54,605 nt of DNA, taken from contig CAMDNW010000013.1 of NCBI GenBank assembly GCA_945903275.1, positions 1 through 54,605 of the forward strand, given 5' to 3'. The notes under the pieces were generated by a model. The model was not told where the DNA came from, made no database searches, and was given only the letters and a program-made list of their open reading frames with translations. Origin of the DNA: Thermoflexus hugenholtzii JAD2. GTDB taxonomy: Bacteria; Chloroflexota; Dehalococcoidia; UBA2979. This document shows, piece after piece, positions 17,322-24,937 of this stretch. The first letter of the stretch is position 1, and the number at the start of each line of letters is the position of its first letter. The position numbers and the translations under genes were made by a program.

Positions 17322-18419
17322 CTACGCGCGCGCCGGAGCCTTGTATTCGAGCCGCTGGAGCGTCTGCTCCACCGCCTTCAGACCAGCCTCGACATCCTCA
17401 TCGGTGCAATAGCCGAGGTGGCCAAAGCGGAAGATCTTGCTGGCGAGCGGGCCCTGGCCGCCGGCAAGCACCGTCTTGAACTCGGTGCGGGCAATTTTGC
17501 GCAGGTTGGCGACATCGATGCCCTCGGGACAGAGGACCGCGGTCACGGTGTCGGACCGGAAACCCTCGCGCGAGAAGAGCTGAAGGCCCATCGCCTGCAT
17601 ACCCTGCCGGACGCGCTCACCGTGGCGATGGTGGCGGGCGTAGACGTTCTCGATGCCCTCAGACTTGATGAGTTCGAGCGCCTTGTCCATCTGGAAGAAA
17701 AGCGAGACGGCGGGCGTCCACGGCGTCTGACCACGGGCTGCACTGTCCTGCGCGCGCTTGAGGTCAAGGTAGAAGCGCGGAGTGGTCGTGCGCTTCTGCA
17801 CTTCCCACGACTCCTCGCTCATGCTCACGAAGGCAAGGCCGGGGGCGACCATCCAGCCCTTCTGCGAGCCGGAGAGCACCACGTCCAGTTTCCAGTTATC
17901 GACCTCGACCGGGATCGAGGAGAGCGACGAGATGGCGTCCACGATCAGGAAGCGGCCAGCGCCTTTTACAGCGGCGGCGATGTCCTTCAGCGGGTTGGTC
18001 GTGCCGGTGGAGGTCTCGTTGTGCGTGACGAGCACTGTGCGAATCTGCGGGTTGGCCTTGAGGGCTTCCTCGATGCGGTTAGGGTCGGCGGGCTCGCCAG
18101 CCTCGAAAGCCAGTTCGGTGGGGCGGGCACCGTACACCTCGGTCAGTTCGAGGAAGCGCTTGCCGAACTCGCCGATGGTGCAAACAAGCACCGGCTCGTC
18201 CGGCGAGAGGTGGTTGACAACGGCAGCCTCCATCGCGCCCGAGCCGGACGTGGTGAGGATGACGAGGTCGTTCGTGGTTTGGAAGATGTCCCGGACGCCG
18301 GTGGTGACTCGCTCCATCATCGCGGCGAACTCGGGGCCGCGGTGGTCGATCATCTCGGCAGCACCAGCCTGTGCCACCTCGTCAGGGACGGGTGTCGGGC
18401 CGGGAATACGCAGGTTCAC
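17322..18419 (-). CDS. class V aminotransferase (serine/alanine-glyoxylate type)
   Basis: This 365-residue PLP enzyme of fold type I carries the Lys motif SGSQKGWM, the phosphate-binding GSGAMEAAV, and THNETSTGTTNPLKDI followed by VDAISSLSSIPVEVD. The N-terminus LRIPGPTPVPDEV is typical of alanine-glyoxylate and serine-pyruvate aminotransferases. Next to serA it probably does the phosphohydroxypyruvate to phosphoserine transamination; that assignment is inference from context, since no SerC-type gene is present in the window. It is divergent from mutS2. Confidence 0.88.
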   Translation of the reverse strand: MNLRIPGPTPVPDEVAQAGAAEMIDHRGPEFAAMMERVTTGVRDIFQTTNDLVILTTSGSGAMEAAVVNHLSPDEPVLVCTIGEFGKRFLELTEVYGARPTELAFEAGEPADPNRIEEALKANPQIRTVLVTHNETSTGTTNPLKDIAAAVKGAGRFLIVDAISSLSSIPVEVDNWKLDVVLSGSQKGWMVAPGLAFVSMSEESWEVQKRTTTPRFYLDLKRAQDSAARGQTPWTPAVSLFFQMDKALELIKSEGIENVYARHHRHGERVRQGMQAMGLQLFSREGFRSDTVTAVLCPEGIDVANLRKIARTEFKTVLAGGQGPLASKIFRFGHLGYCTDEDVEAGLKAVEQTLQRLEYKAPARA

Positions 18420-18529
18420 GATGGCTCCTTCGTGCGGGCAGTTCCGCCAGACAAGTGGTTCGTCTGAAGTGACAAGATCCTACGAGGCGGCTTCCGATAC
18501 GGTCAACGAAATCCAGCCGGATTCACCCC

Positions 18530-18535
18530 TACAAT
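18530..18535 (+). promoter_or_regulatory. candidate -10 box for mutS2
   Basis: TACAAT (5 of 6 to consensus) lies 66 bases before the GTG at 18596 and about 37 bases before an upstream reading that restores the conserved N-terminus. No clear -35 element. It is the best promoter-like hexamer in the 176-base divergent gap. Confidence 0.35.
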
Positions 18536-18595
18536 CGAAGGGTTGGCGAAGTTTCGCGCGAATCGGAGCAGATCACGGACGAGCGTACGCTAGAA

Positions 18596-20947
18596 GTGCT
18601 GGAGTTCCCGGCGGTTCTTGACCAGCTGGCACGGCTGACCGCGTTCTCCGCGGGCCGGGAGCGGGCGCTTGCCCTGCGCCCTGTCTCCGACCGAGAGGCG
18701 GCGACTCACCGCCAACGCGAGACTGCCGAGGCCATCAATCTTGACCGCCTAGGCGTCAGTGTGCCGCTTGGCGGCACCCATGACGTGCGCCAGCGTGCCC
18801 GTGCGGCGTCACGAGGCCAAATGCTGACGCCGGCGGAATTATTGGAAGTAGCCGCCACAGCCCGGGCAGGCGACCGAGTACATCGCACCCTAGCGCGTGT
18901 GGCCGTTGAGCATCCGGTGCTCGCGGACGTAGCCGAAGGCATCGCCGACCTGAGTGCCGTGTGGACGCTGATCGAGCACGCCATCGACGACCGCGGCGAG
19001 GTAGCAGACAGCGCGAGCAGCGAACTCGCCTCGATCCGCCGCGACCAAACGGTGGCGCACGACCGGCTCCAGCAGCGGGTGCAGGTATTGATGCGCTCCG
19101 CCGATGTCCGCGCGGCGCTGCAAGAACCGCTCGTCACGCTCCGCGACGGCCGCTATGTTTTCCCGGTGCGTTCCGAGGCCCGCGGGGCGCTGCCCGGCAT
19201 CGTGCACGACACATCGGCATCGGGCGCGACTGTCTACGTGGAGCCAATGGCGATCGTCGACCTTGGCAATCGGTGGCGAGAACTGCAGTTGCAGGAGCGC
19301 CACGAGATTGAGCGCATCCTACGCGAGCTGTCGGACGCGGTCGGTGCGGTCGCGGACGACCTGGTGGCGTGTGTCGAGCGGCTAGCAGTGGTCGATGTCG
19401 CGTTCGCGAAGGCACAACTCGCGAGGATGTGGCGCGCGACCGACCTCGCACGCATCGGCGATGAAGCGACATGGCTGTTGGAAGCGCCCGCGACGCTACG
19501 CCTCGTAGGGGCGCGCCACCCACTGCTCTCCGGGGAGGTAGTGCCGATCTCGCTTGAAGCAGGCGGCGAGATGCAGGCGTTGTTGATCACCGGCCCGAAC
19601 ACCGGCGGCAAGACCGTGGCGCTGAAAACGGCGGGACTGCTGTGCCTGATGGCGCTTGCGGGCTTGCCGATCCCAGCTGCTGAGGGGACGCGAATCCCCG
19701 CCTACGACGCGGTATTCGCTGACATTGGCGACGAGCAGTCGATTGCGCAATCGCTCTCCACGTTCTCCGGGCATATCACAGCGATCATCGACATCATCGA
19801 ACGAGCGGATGCGCGGTCGCTGGTGTTGTTCGACGAACTCGGTGCGGGCACCGATCCCACGGAGGGGGCGGCGCTAGCCATCGCGATCGTCGAACGGCTG
19901 CGCCAGCGAGATGTGACGGTGATCGCGACGACGCATCACAGCGAGTTGAAGGTGTACGCGCACCGCACGCCGGGCGTGATGAACGCCTCGGTTGAGTTCG
20001 ACATCGAGACGCTGTCGCCGACGTACCGGCTGACGCTGGGGTTGCCCGGCCAGTCGAACGCGCTCGCGATCGCTTCGCGGCTTGGGATGCCTTCGGATGT
20101 CGTCGATGCGGCAAGGGCAGGGCTGTCGAGCGAACAGCGCGCCCTCGAAACCGTGCTAGCTGACTTGCGCACGCAACTCACCTCCGCTGAAGAACGCGCG
20201 ACCGATGCCGCTGCTGCTCGCGACGCGGCGGAAACGCTCCGTGCGGAACTCGAAACACAGGTGGCTGCACTGGCGGCGGAGTCGGCGGCGCTGCGCACCG
20301 AGGCACGGCGACAAGTACGTGCCGAAGTGCGCGAAACAGAACGACTGGTGCAGCGCACACGCCGGGGTGTCGAGGCGGCGCGGCTGGAGCAGGTCTCGGC
20401 TGACCTCGAACGGGCGCGGCAGGCAGTGGCCGCATTACCAACCGAGCCGGAGCCTCCGCCGGTGTTCGTCGGCCCAGCGGGGCCGATTGTGGTGCTGACC
20501 GGGCATCAAGTGTGGCTGCGCGGGATTGCCTCATCAGGCGAGGCGCTCACGGCACCCGATGCGGCGGGCGAGTTCGAATTGCAGTTGGGGCCACTGCGGA
20601 CACGAGTACGGCTGCATCAGGTCGAGCGAACCGCGCCGCCGGGGGCCGAGCCACCACCTCGACCCACCTTCACGCCGGGGTTGTTCCCCGCGGATGTGCC
20701 AGACGAAATCGAAGTGCGCGGCCAGACGCTGCTGGAGGCGCTGCCGAAGGTGGAGCAGTTCCTCGACCAAGCCGCGCGGTCAGGCAAGAGCCGAGTGTTC
20801 CTGATCCACGGTAAAGGCACTGGGATTATGCGTCGTGCGGTGCGCGACATCCTCGATAAGCACCCATTGGTGACTCGTTATGAAACTGCCGCCCGACAAG
20901 ATGGGGGTGAAGGCGTGACAGTCGCCTTCTTAGCAGGCACCCAGTAA
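18596..20947 (+). CDS. mutS2: endonuclease MutS2
   Basis: This MutS-like ATPase with a C-terminal Smr domain acts on recombination intermediates or on collided ribosomes. Seen are Walker A ITGPNTGGKTVALK near residue 330, Walker B LVLFDELGAGTDPTEGAA near 405, a long coiled coil of about 150 residues rich in Glu/Arg/Ala, and the Smr domain (IEVRGQTLLEAL; HGKGTGIMRRAVRDIL) near the end. The coded start GTG 18596 gives MLEFPAVLDQLA, but the family N-terminus continues upstream in frame (ITDERTLEVLEF) and no ordinary start codon is present there. The true start may be ATC 18572 or further up. Confidence 0.93.
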   Translation: MLEFPAVLDQLARLTAFSAGRERALALRPVSDREAATHRQRETAEAINLDRLGVSVPLGGTHDVRQRARAASRGQMLTPAELLEVAATARAGDRVHRTLARVAVEHPVLADVAEGIADLSAVWTLIEHAIDDRGEVADSASSELASIRRDQTVAHDRLQQRVQVLMRSADVRAALQEPLVTLRDGRYVFPVRSEARGALPGIVHDTSASGATVYVEPMAIVDLGNRWRELQLQERHEIERILRELSDAVGAVADDLVACVERLAVVDVAFAKAQLARMWRATDLARIGDEATWLLEAPATLRLVGARHPLLSGEVVPISLEAGGEMQALLITGPNTGGKTVALKTAGLLCLMALAGLPIPAAEGTRIPAYDAVFADIGDEQSIAQSLSTFSGHITAIIDIIERADARSLVLFDELGAGTDPTEGAALAIAIVERLRQRDVTVIATTHHSELKVYAHRTPGVMNASVEFDIETLSPTYRLTLGLPGQSNALAIASRLGMPSDVVDAARAGLSSEQRALETVLADLRTQLTSAEERATDAAAARDAAETLRAELETQVAALAAESAALRTEARRQVRAEVRETERLVQRTRRGVEAARLEQVSADLERARQAVAALPTEPEPPPVFVGPAGPIVVLTGHQVWLRGIASSGEALTAPDAAGEFELQLGPLRTRVRLHQVERTAPPGAEPPPRPTFTPGLFPADVPDEIEVRGQTLLEALPKVEQFLDQAARSGKSRVFLIHGKGTGIMRRAVRDILDKHPLVTRYETAARQDGGEGVTVAFLAGTQ

Positions 20948-21010
20948 CCGGAACCGCTGCCTAATCTGGCTTTACCCGTTCTTTACTTGACCCAACTCCC
21001 TGAAACAGAT

Positions 21011-21037
21011 CCACCGCGAGTGTGAGAATCGCGGTGG
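21011..21037. terminator. 9-bp inverted repeat downstream of mutS2
   Basis: CCACCGCGA and TCGCGGTGG form a perfect 9-bp stem with a 9-base loop, about 65 bases past the mutS2 stop. There is no T tract. It may end the mutS2 transcript. Confidence 0.45.
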
Positions 21038-21286
21038 CGGTTCTAGGCTCTAGGACGGCTCACAACGGCGTCGGATGCTGGCCATGACGCGTGGCCCTGA
21101 CCCCGAGGACGAAGCCACCGCCTTAGAACGCGACGCCGCCGCCACATCGCGCACATCGCCGCCCACACCGGCGGCGCCGCCTACTACTCCTCGGGAAACA
21201 AGGCCGCTCGCGAGGCCGAGTAAGCAGTCTCGTTCGTGCGGGTCGCACAGATCACGGTCGCGAGCCAGAGCTTGCTGACCTAGGCG
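21038..21286. other. mutS2-phosphatase intergenic, possible gene remnant
   Basis: No intact gene is seen. One plus-strand frame ending at a TAA at about 21209 reads HIAHIAAHTGGAAYYSSGNK then AAREAE, which is protein-like but has no start codon in frame. It may be the tail of a lost gene. The family is not recognised. Confidence 0.25.
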
Positions 21287-21889
21287 CTAGCGTTCGTCCG
21301 TGGCGAGATGCCGCTGATCGTTCAGCATGACGATTACCGGTCGGCCCGAGACCTGCTCGACCACTCCGATGCCGCAGTTGCCGGTATAGAGCGCTGCGTG
21401 GTGGTGCAACGGCAATCCGCACAGATGCTCGACGATCGCGCCGAGTGTCCCTGCGTGCAGCACGCAGATCGCAACGTCTGAGGCATGCCGCACCGCGAGC
21501 TCCTCGAACAAAGTGGCGACGCGCAGGCGGAACGCCTCCATGCCTTCCTCGCCAGGGACGCGACCAACGCCCCAGTCCGTGTCGGACAGTCCCCAGCGAG
21601 CGACAGCGTCATCCCAACGCATCCCCTGTGCCTCGCCAAAGCAGTATTCGCGGAAGCCGGGAGTCTCGATAGCATCAAGGCCAAGTGCGGCGGCCAACGG
21701 CGCTACGGTCTGCCATGCGCGGCTTAGGGGACTCGCGTAGAGCGTGCTCGCAGGCACGCTCGAGAGACGACGGGCGGCGGCGGCGGCTTGCGCGTGGCCA
21801 CGTGCGGTGAGCGGATAGTCGTGCCAGCCCTGAATCATGCGGAGGATGTTCCCCTCCGACTCACCGTGTCGAAGCAAGATAAGCGTCAT
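21287..21889 (-). CDS. histidine phosphatase family protein
   Basis: This 200-residue protein belongs to the phosphoglycerate-mutase-like branch. The catalytic LLRHGESEGN opens the protein, YASPLSRAWQTV is the second Arg region, and VLHAGTLGAIVEHLCGLPLH supplies the second catalytic His. The open frame runs 37 codons further upstream, but ATG 21889 is the start because it overlaps the Nudix stop as ATGA and begins exactly at the family motif. Substrates range from phosphosugars to cobalamin or nucleotide intermediates and cannot be predicted here. Confidence 0.9.
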   Translation of the reverse strand: MTLILLRHGESEGNILRMIQGWHDYPLTARGHAQAAAAARRLSSVPASTLYASPLSRAWQTVAPLAAALGLDAIETPGFREYCFGEAQGMRWDDAVARWGLSDTDWGVGRVPGEEGMEAFRLRVATLFEELAVRHASDVAICVLHAGTLGAIVEHLCGLPLHHHAALYTGNCGIGVVEQVSGRPVIVMLNDQRHLATDER

Positions 21890-22467
21890 GGCCGGGCGGT
21901 GGCCGGCGCGTCGACACCTTGTGTGAGCAACCCGAGAAACGAGTCGAGCACGCGTGCCGTTGCGCCGAAGATGAGGTGCCCTTCGAACCTGTAGGACCAC
22001 GCACGGCGACCGGAAGCATCGATGGTTTCTTGACGTGACACCGGGGAGAGCAGGTACGAAACCGGCACTTCCAAGAGTTTCGCGACCTCGATCACCGATG
22101 TGCGAAACGGGTAGACACCGGGAGCGGTGATGGCGCCTACGTACGGTGCCATCACGAAGTTCGTACGAGTCGTGAAGTCATCAATCCGCCCGAAAACCTC
22201 GATGTGCTCGGGGGGGACGCCAATCTCTTCGTGTGTCTCACGCAGCGCGGTTGTTAGCAGCGAGTCGTCACGTGGGTCACGCGCGCCGCCGGGCAGGCTG
22301 ATCTCGCCCTTGTGGTGCTCGACTTCCATACTCCGAACTTGGAACAGTAGATGCTCTTGGCCGTCGCGCTCGTAGAGCAACAGCAGGACTGCCGCAGGGA
22401 TCAGACCGGGTGAGGCGTTCAACCTCGGCTCATAAGCGGAGATCAGAGCACGTATGGTGTCTCGCAT
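21886..22467 (-). CDS. Nudix hydrolase, probable CoA diphosphatase
   Basis: The 193 aa contain a CoA-type signature (HHKGEISLPGGARDPRDD), with LLTTALRETHEEIGV completing the Nudix box near residues 61-84. This extended lead-in (H.GeisFPGG..d..D) marks the CoA pyrophosphatase subgroup, which cuts CoA to 4'-phosphopantetheine and 3',5'-ADP. The assignment is from that signature only. It is coupled to the phosphatase gene by a 4-bp ATGA overlap and follows the tRNA gene by 24 bases. Confidence 0.88.
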   Translation of the reverse strand: MRDTIRALISAYEPRLNASPGLIPAAVLLLLYERDGQEHLLFQVRSMEVEHHKGEISLPGGARDPRDDSLLTTALRETHEEIGVPPEHIEVFGRIDDFTTRTNFVMAPYVGAITAPGVYPFRTSVIEVAKLLEVPVSYLLSPVSRQETIDASGRRAWSYRFEGHLIFGATARVLDSFLGLLTQGVDAPATARP

Positions 22468-22491
22468 GTCGAGCCTCGTGCAACGGGAGAA

Positions 22492-22568
22492 TGGTGGGCC
22501 CGCCAGGATTCGAACCTGGGACCGAGCGGTTATGAGCCGCCTGCTCTAGGCCGCTGAGCTACAGGCCC
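22492..22568 (-). tRNA. tRNA with CAU anticodon (probably tRNA-Ile2, possibly elongator Met)
   Basis: On the minus strand a full cloverleaf is seen: a 7-bp acceptor GGGCCTG/CGGGCCC with one T-G pair, D stem GCTC/GAGC, anticodon arm GGCGG-CTCATAA-CCGCT, a T arm CCAGG-TTCGAAT-CCTGG, and an encoded CCA. The anticodon is CAU. The anticodon arm and following bases (AGGCGGCTCATAACCGCT then CGGTC) look most like lysidine-modified tRNA-Ile2, but elongator Met is close. No initiator-type features are seen (no three G-C pairs in the anticodon stem). Confidence 0.93.
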
Positions 22569-22596
22569 GTTCCGAGGGAGTATACGGCGACCTCGG

Positions 22597-22893
22597 TCAG
22601 GCGGCTGCCTGAGTCCACACTGTGCGCTTAGATTGCTGCAAAACAGCCTCAAGCAGGGCACGCCAGCCTTGAAGACTACCCGGTTTCTCGAATGCTGCAG
22701 GCGCGCCACTGACGAGTGCAGCGCGCCGGTCTTCATCGGTGAGCGCCGTCGACAACAGCACAAGACACAGGTTAGCGAGTGCGGCCAGCAGTGCGATTCC
22801 GACATGGCCATCTAGGCGTCGGTCGACGAACACGATGGCACTGCGCGGCGCCTCGACGAGGCGTTCCACGAGCACACGAGGGGTTGTCATCAC
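22597..22893 (-). CDS. short response-regulator receiver-like protein (probably truncated)
   Basis: A 98-residue open frame whose middle resembles a REC domain: VFVDRRLDGHVGIALLAAL has the phospho-acceptor Asp position, followed by VLLSTALTDEDRRAA, GAPAAFEKPG (the conserved Lys-Pro) and LQGWRALLEAVLQQ. The first acidic pair and part of the first helix of a normal 120-residue receiver are missing, so it may be a remnant or a degenerate stand-alone receiver. The start at ATG 22893 is weakly supported. A kinase-like fragment lies just upstream on the same strand. Confidence 0.4.
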   Translation of the reverse strand: MMTTPRVLVERLVEAPRSAIVFVDRRLDGHVGIALLAALANLCLVLLSTALTDEDRRAALVSGAPAAFEKPGSLQGWRALLEAVLQQSKRTVWTQAAA

Positions 22894-22927
22894 CTCAACG
22901 TACGCGGCCGGGGCACTTGTGAGACCA

Positions 22928-23173
22928 CTACACAGGCGATGATCGTATGATCGACATCATCGCTGACGATGACGACGGCCAATGCGGCAGCCACCGAGCG
23001 CTCGCGATTTGTGCGAGTGGGAACGCCATTGTCAGGCTGCGCGCGCCACAGTGTAGAAACCCGCCTTGCTGCGCTAAGAGTACTTCTGCGATCGTGAGCG
23101 CAACCGCAGAAGTGCCCGCGTACTGCTGAAGCGAGGTCAACAGCCCGCGCACCGGACTCTTGCCGCGAGCCAC
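22928..23173 (-). pseudogene. remnant resembling the C-terminus of a sensor histidine kinase
   Basis: One minus-strand frame reads YAGTSAVALTIAEVLLAQQG then GFLHCGARSLTMAFPLAQ, which follows the pattern of the kinase ATPase tail (GtGlGLtia..iveaHGG.i....g.Gttf.f.lP). The catalytic N box and dimerisation domain are absent, and the rest of the 23.0-23.3 kb region has no coherent frame. It is best read as the residue of a kinase gene that once preceded the receiver fragment. Similarity is by pattern only. Confidence 0.3.
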
Positions 23174-23300
23174 TCAGCAACTCGTGACACACTAGCCGCG
23201 TAGGGGGGAATGCGGCAGAAGCGAAACCCCGCATGAGGCACAGCGGGAGTTGTGGATCATGGTTGATCGCAGTGTCGTCCGGCAAGCCTCCACCTTTGGG

Positions 23301-23654
23301 TTATGCGAAAGGGCCGAGGCGCTCTCCGCCAATGATGTGCAGATGCATATGCGGCACTGCTTGCCCGGCGTTCTGTCCATGGTTCATGACGAGCCGATAA
23401 CCGTCTTCAGCCAGACCGAGATCAGCAGCCACTTTCGAGGCCACAACCAACATCCGACCGAGCCAGTCTGCGTCGGCACTTGTTATGTCTGCTGGACCGA
23501 TGCGCTCCCGTTTCGGGATCACAATGACATGTGTTGGCGCGGCTGGCGCAATGTCGCGGATCGCGATGAATTCATCGTCCTCGTATAAGCGGGTGCTTGG
23601 GATTTCGCCACGCAGGATCTTAGCGAAGACATTGTCGTCTTCGTATTCAGGCAT
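23301..23654 (-). CDS. HIT family hydrolase (HINT-like)
   Basis: The 117-residue protein has the HINT signature complete: VFAKILRGEIPSTRLYEDDE at the N-terminus, APTHVIVIPKRE, and GQAVPHMHLHIIGG with the triad H-x-H-x-H. Such proteins hydrolyse adenosine phosphoramidates. It lies 12 bases after the P450 stop and is probably co-transcribed with it. Confidence 0.94.
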   Translation of the reverse strand: MPEYEDDNVFAKILRGEIPSTRLYEDDEFIAIRDIAPAAPTHVIVIPKRERIGPADITSADADWLGRMLVVASKVAADLGLAEDGYRLVMNHGQNAGQAVPHMHLHIIGGERLGPFA

Positions 23655-23666
23655 TAAGGCCCCTCG

Positions 23667-24869
23667 CTATCCGGCCGCCAGCAGTAGCCGCCGCAGACCG
23701 CGCAACACGAACGTGCCACCGCGCTCCGGTGCTCCTTCCAGCCGCAGCGAAGGAAAGCGCCGCAGTAGCGCCCCGAACGCAACACTCGCCTCGAGGCGAG
23801 CTAGCGGGGCTCCAAGGCAGAAGTGGGGTCCGAGGCCGAAGGACAGATGCGCATTGTCCTCTCGGCGCACATCGAAACTGTCCGGTTTACTGAAGCGGGC
23901 GGGGTCGCGGTTCGCCGCCCCGATCAGCACCAGTATCCCGGCACCCTTCGGAACGCGGATATCACCGAAATCGGTGTGTTGCATCGTGAACCTCACGACA
24001 GCCTGGACGGGGCTGTCGTAGCGCAGTATCTCCTCGACCGCATCGGCGACAAGGGTTTCGTCCGCACGGATGGCTGCCAACTGCTCTGGGTGTTCGAGCA
24101 GCGCGAGCATCCCGTTACCAATTAAATGGGTTGTCGTCTCGTGACCAGCAACAAGAAGCACCGTGCAGAATGCCAGCAGTTCGTCGCGAGTGAGGCGGCT
24201 GCCTTCTTCCTCGGCCTGGACGAGAGCGGTGATCAGGTCTTCACGAGGCGCTCGGCGGCGTTCCTCGATGAAGCAGGTGAGGTAATCGGTCAGTTCAGTC
24301 ATCGCGGCCTTCACGTCCTCGATGACTGCAGGTGAGGGAAACAGGTTGGTCGTGGAGGCGATAGCGTTAGACCAGCCCCTGAATAGTGGGCGGTCTTCAG
24401 GAGGGACGCCGAGGAGTTCCGCGATCACGATGATCGGCAACGCCTGCGTGAACGACTGCACAAGGTCGAATGGGACACTGTCGTTGATGTCGCGGAGGAG
24501 CGACTCGCTGATCTCCTCGATGTGCGGTCCGAGGCCCTCGACGACCCGCGGCGTGAAGGCGCGGCTGACGATACTACGCAGCCGCGTGTGCACCGGCGCG
24601 TCGGAGTTGAGCACCGTCGATACGAGGCCGAGCGGGAGTTCGCGCCGCTGCTGTTGGATGGCGCGGGCAACTTCATTCTCCGCGTTCAGCGGGGAGCTCG
24701 AGAACTGCTGAGGGGTGCGGAGCACGCGGTCACAGTCGGAATAGGCGGTCAGCACCCACGCATGGAGAGTTGGCGAGTAATGCACCGGCTCTGAGGCACG
24801 GAGAGATGAATAGGCCCGATAGGGACTGGTGAGGAAGGATGGGAGGAACGGGTTAAAGACAGGTGGCAT
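23667..24869 (-). CDS. cytochrome P450
   Basis: This soluble bacterial P450 (class I, CYP107/CYP102-like layout) has 400 aa from ATG 24869. Seen are the I-helix oxygen-binding segment VAGHETTTHLI, the ExxR motif in VEEILRYDSPVQ, and the heme-binding loop FGLGPHFCLGAPLARLE with the axial Cys near residue 350. The open frame extends 43 codons further up, but ATG 24869 starts at the family N-terminus (PPVFNPFLPSF). Redox partners are unknown; the ferredoxin at 42.9 kb is a candidate only by family. It is divergent from the AarF gene. Confidence 0.95.
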   Translation of the reverse strand: MPPVFNPFLPSFLTSPYRAYSSLRASEPVHYSPTLHAWVLTAYSDCDRVLRTPQQFSSSPLNAENEVARAIQQQRRELPLGLVSTVLNSDAPVHTRLRSIVSRAFTPRVVEGLGPHIEEISESLLRDINDSVPFDLVQSFTQALPIIVIAELLGVPPEDRPLFRGWSNAIASTTNLFPSPAVIEDVKAAMTELTDYLTCFIEERRRAPREDLITALVQAEEEGSRLTRDELLAFCTVLLVAGHETTTHLIGNGMLALLEHPEQLAAIRADETLVADAVEEILRYDSPVQAVVRFTMQHTDFGDIRVPKGAGILVLIGAANRDPARFSKPDSFDVRREDNAHLSFGLGPHFCLGAPLARLEASVAFGALLRRFPSLRLEGAPERGGTFVLRGLRRLLLAAG

Positions 24870-24937
24870 CGGGACTGATCGTACTGCGATTGTTGTTTGC
24901 CGGGATGCCGAAACTCGCCATAAGATCTCTTCATTCC

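Noticed and set aside
17316-18467. 383-residue plus-strand frame over the aminotransferase
   Set aside because: Antisense shadow; the PLP enzyme on the minus strand has all motifs.
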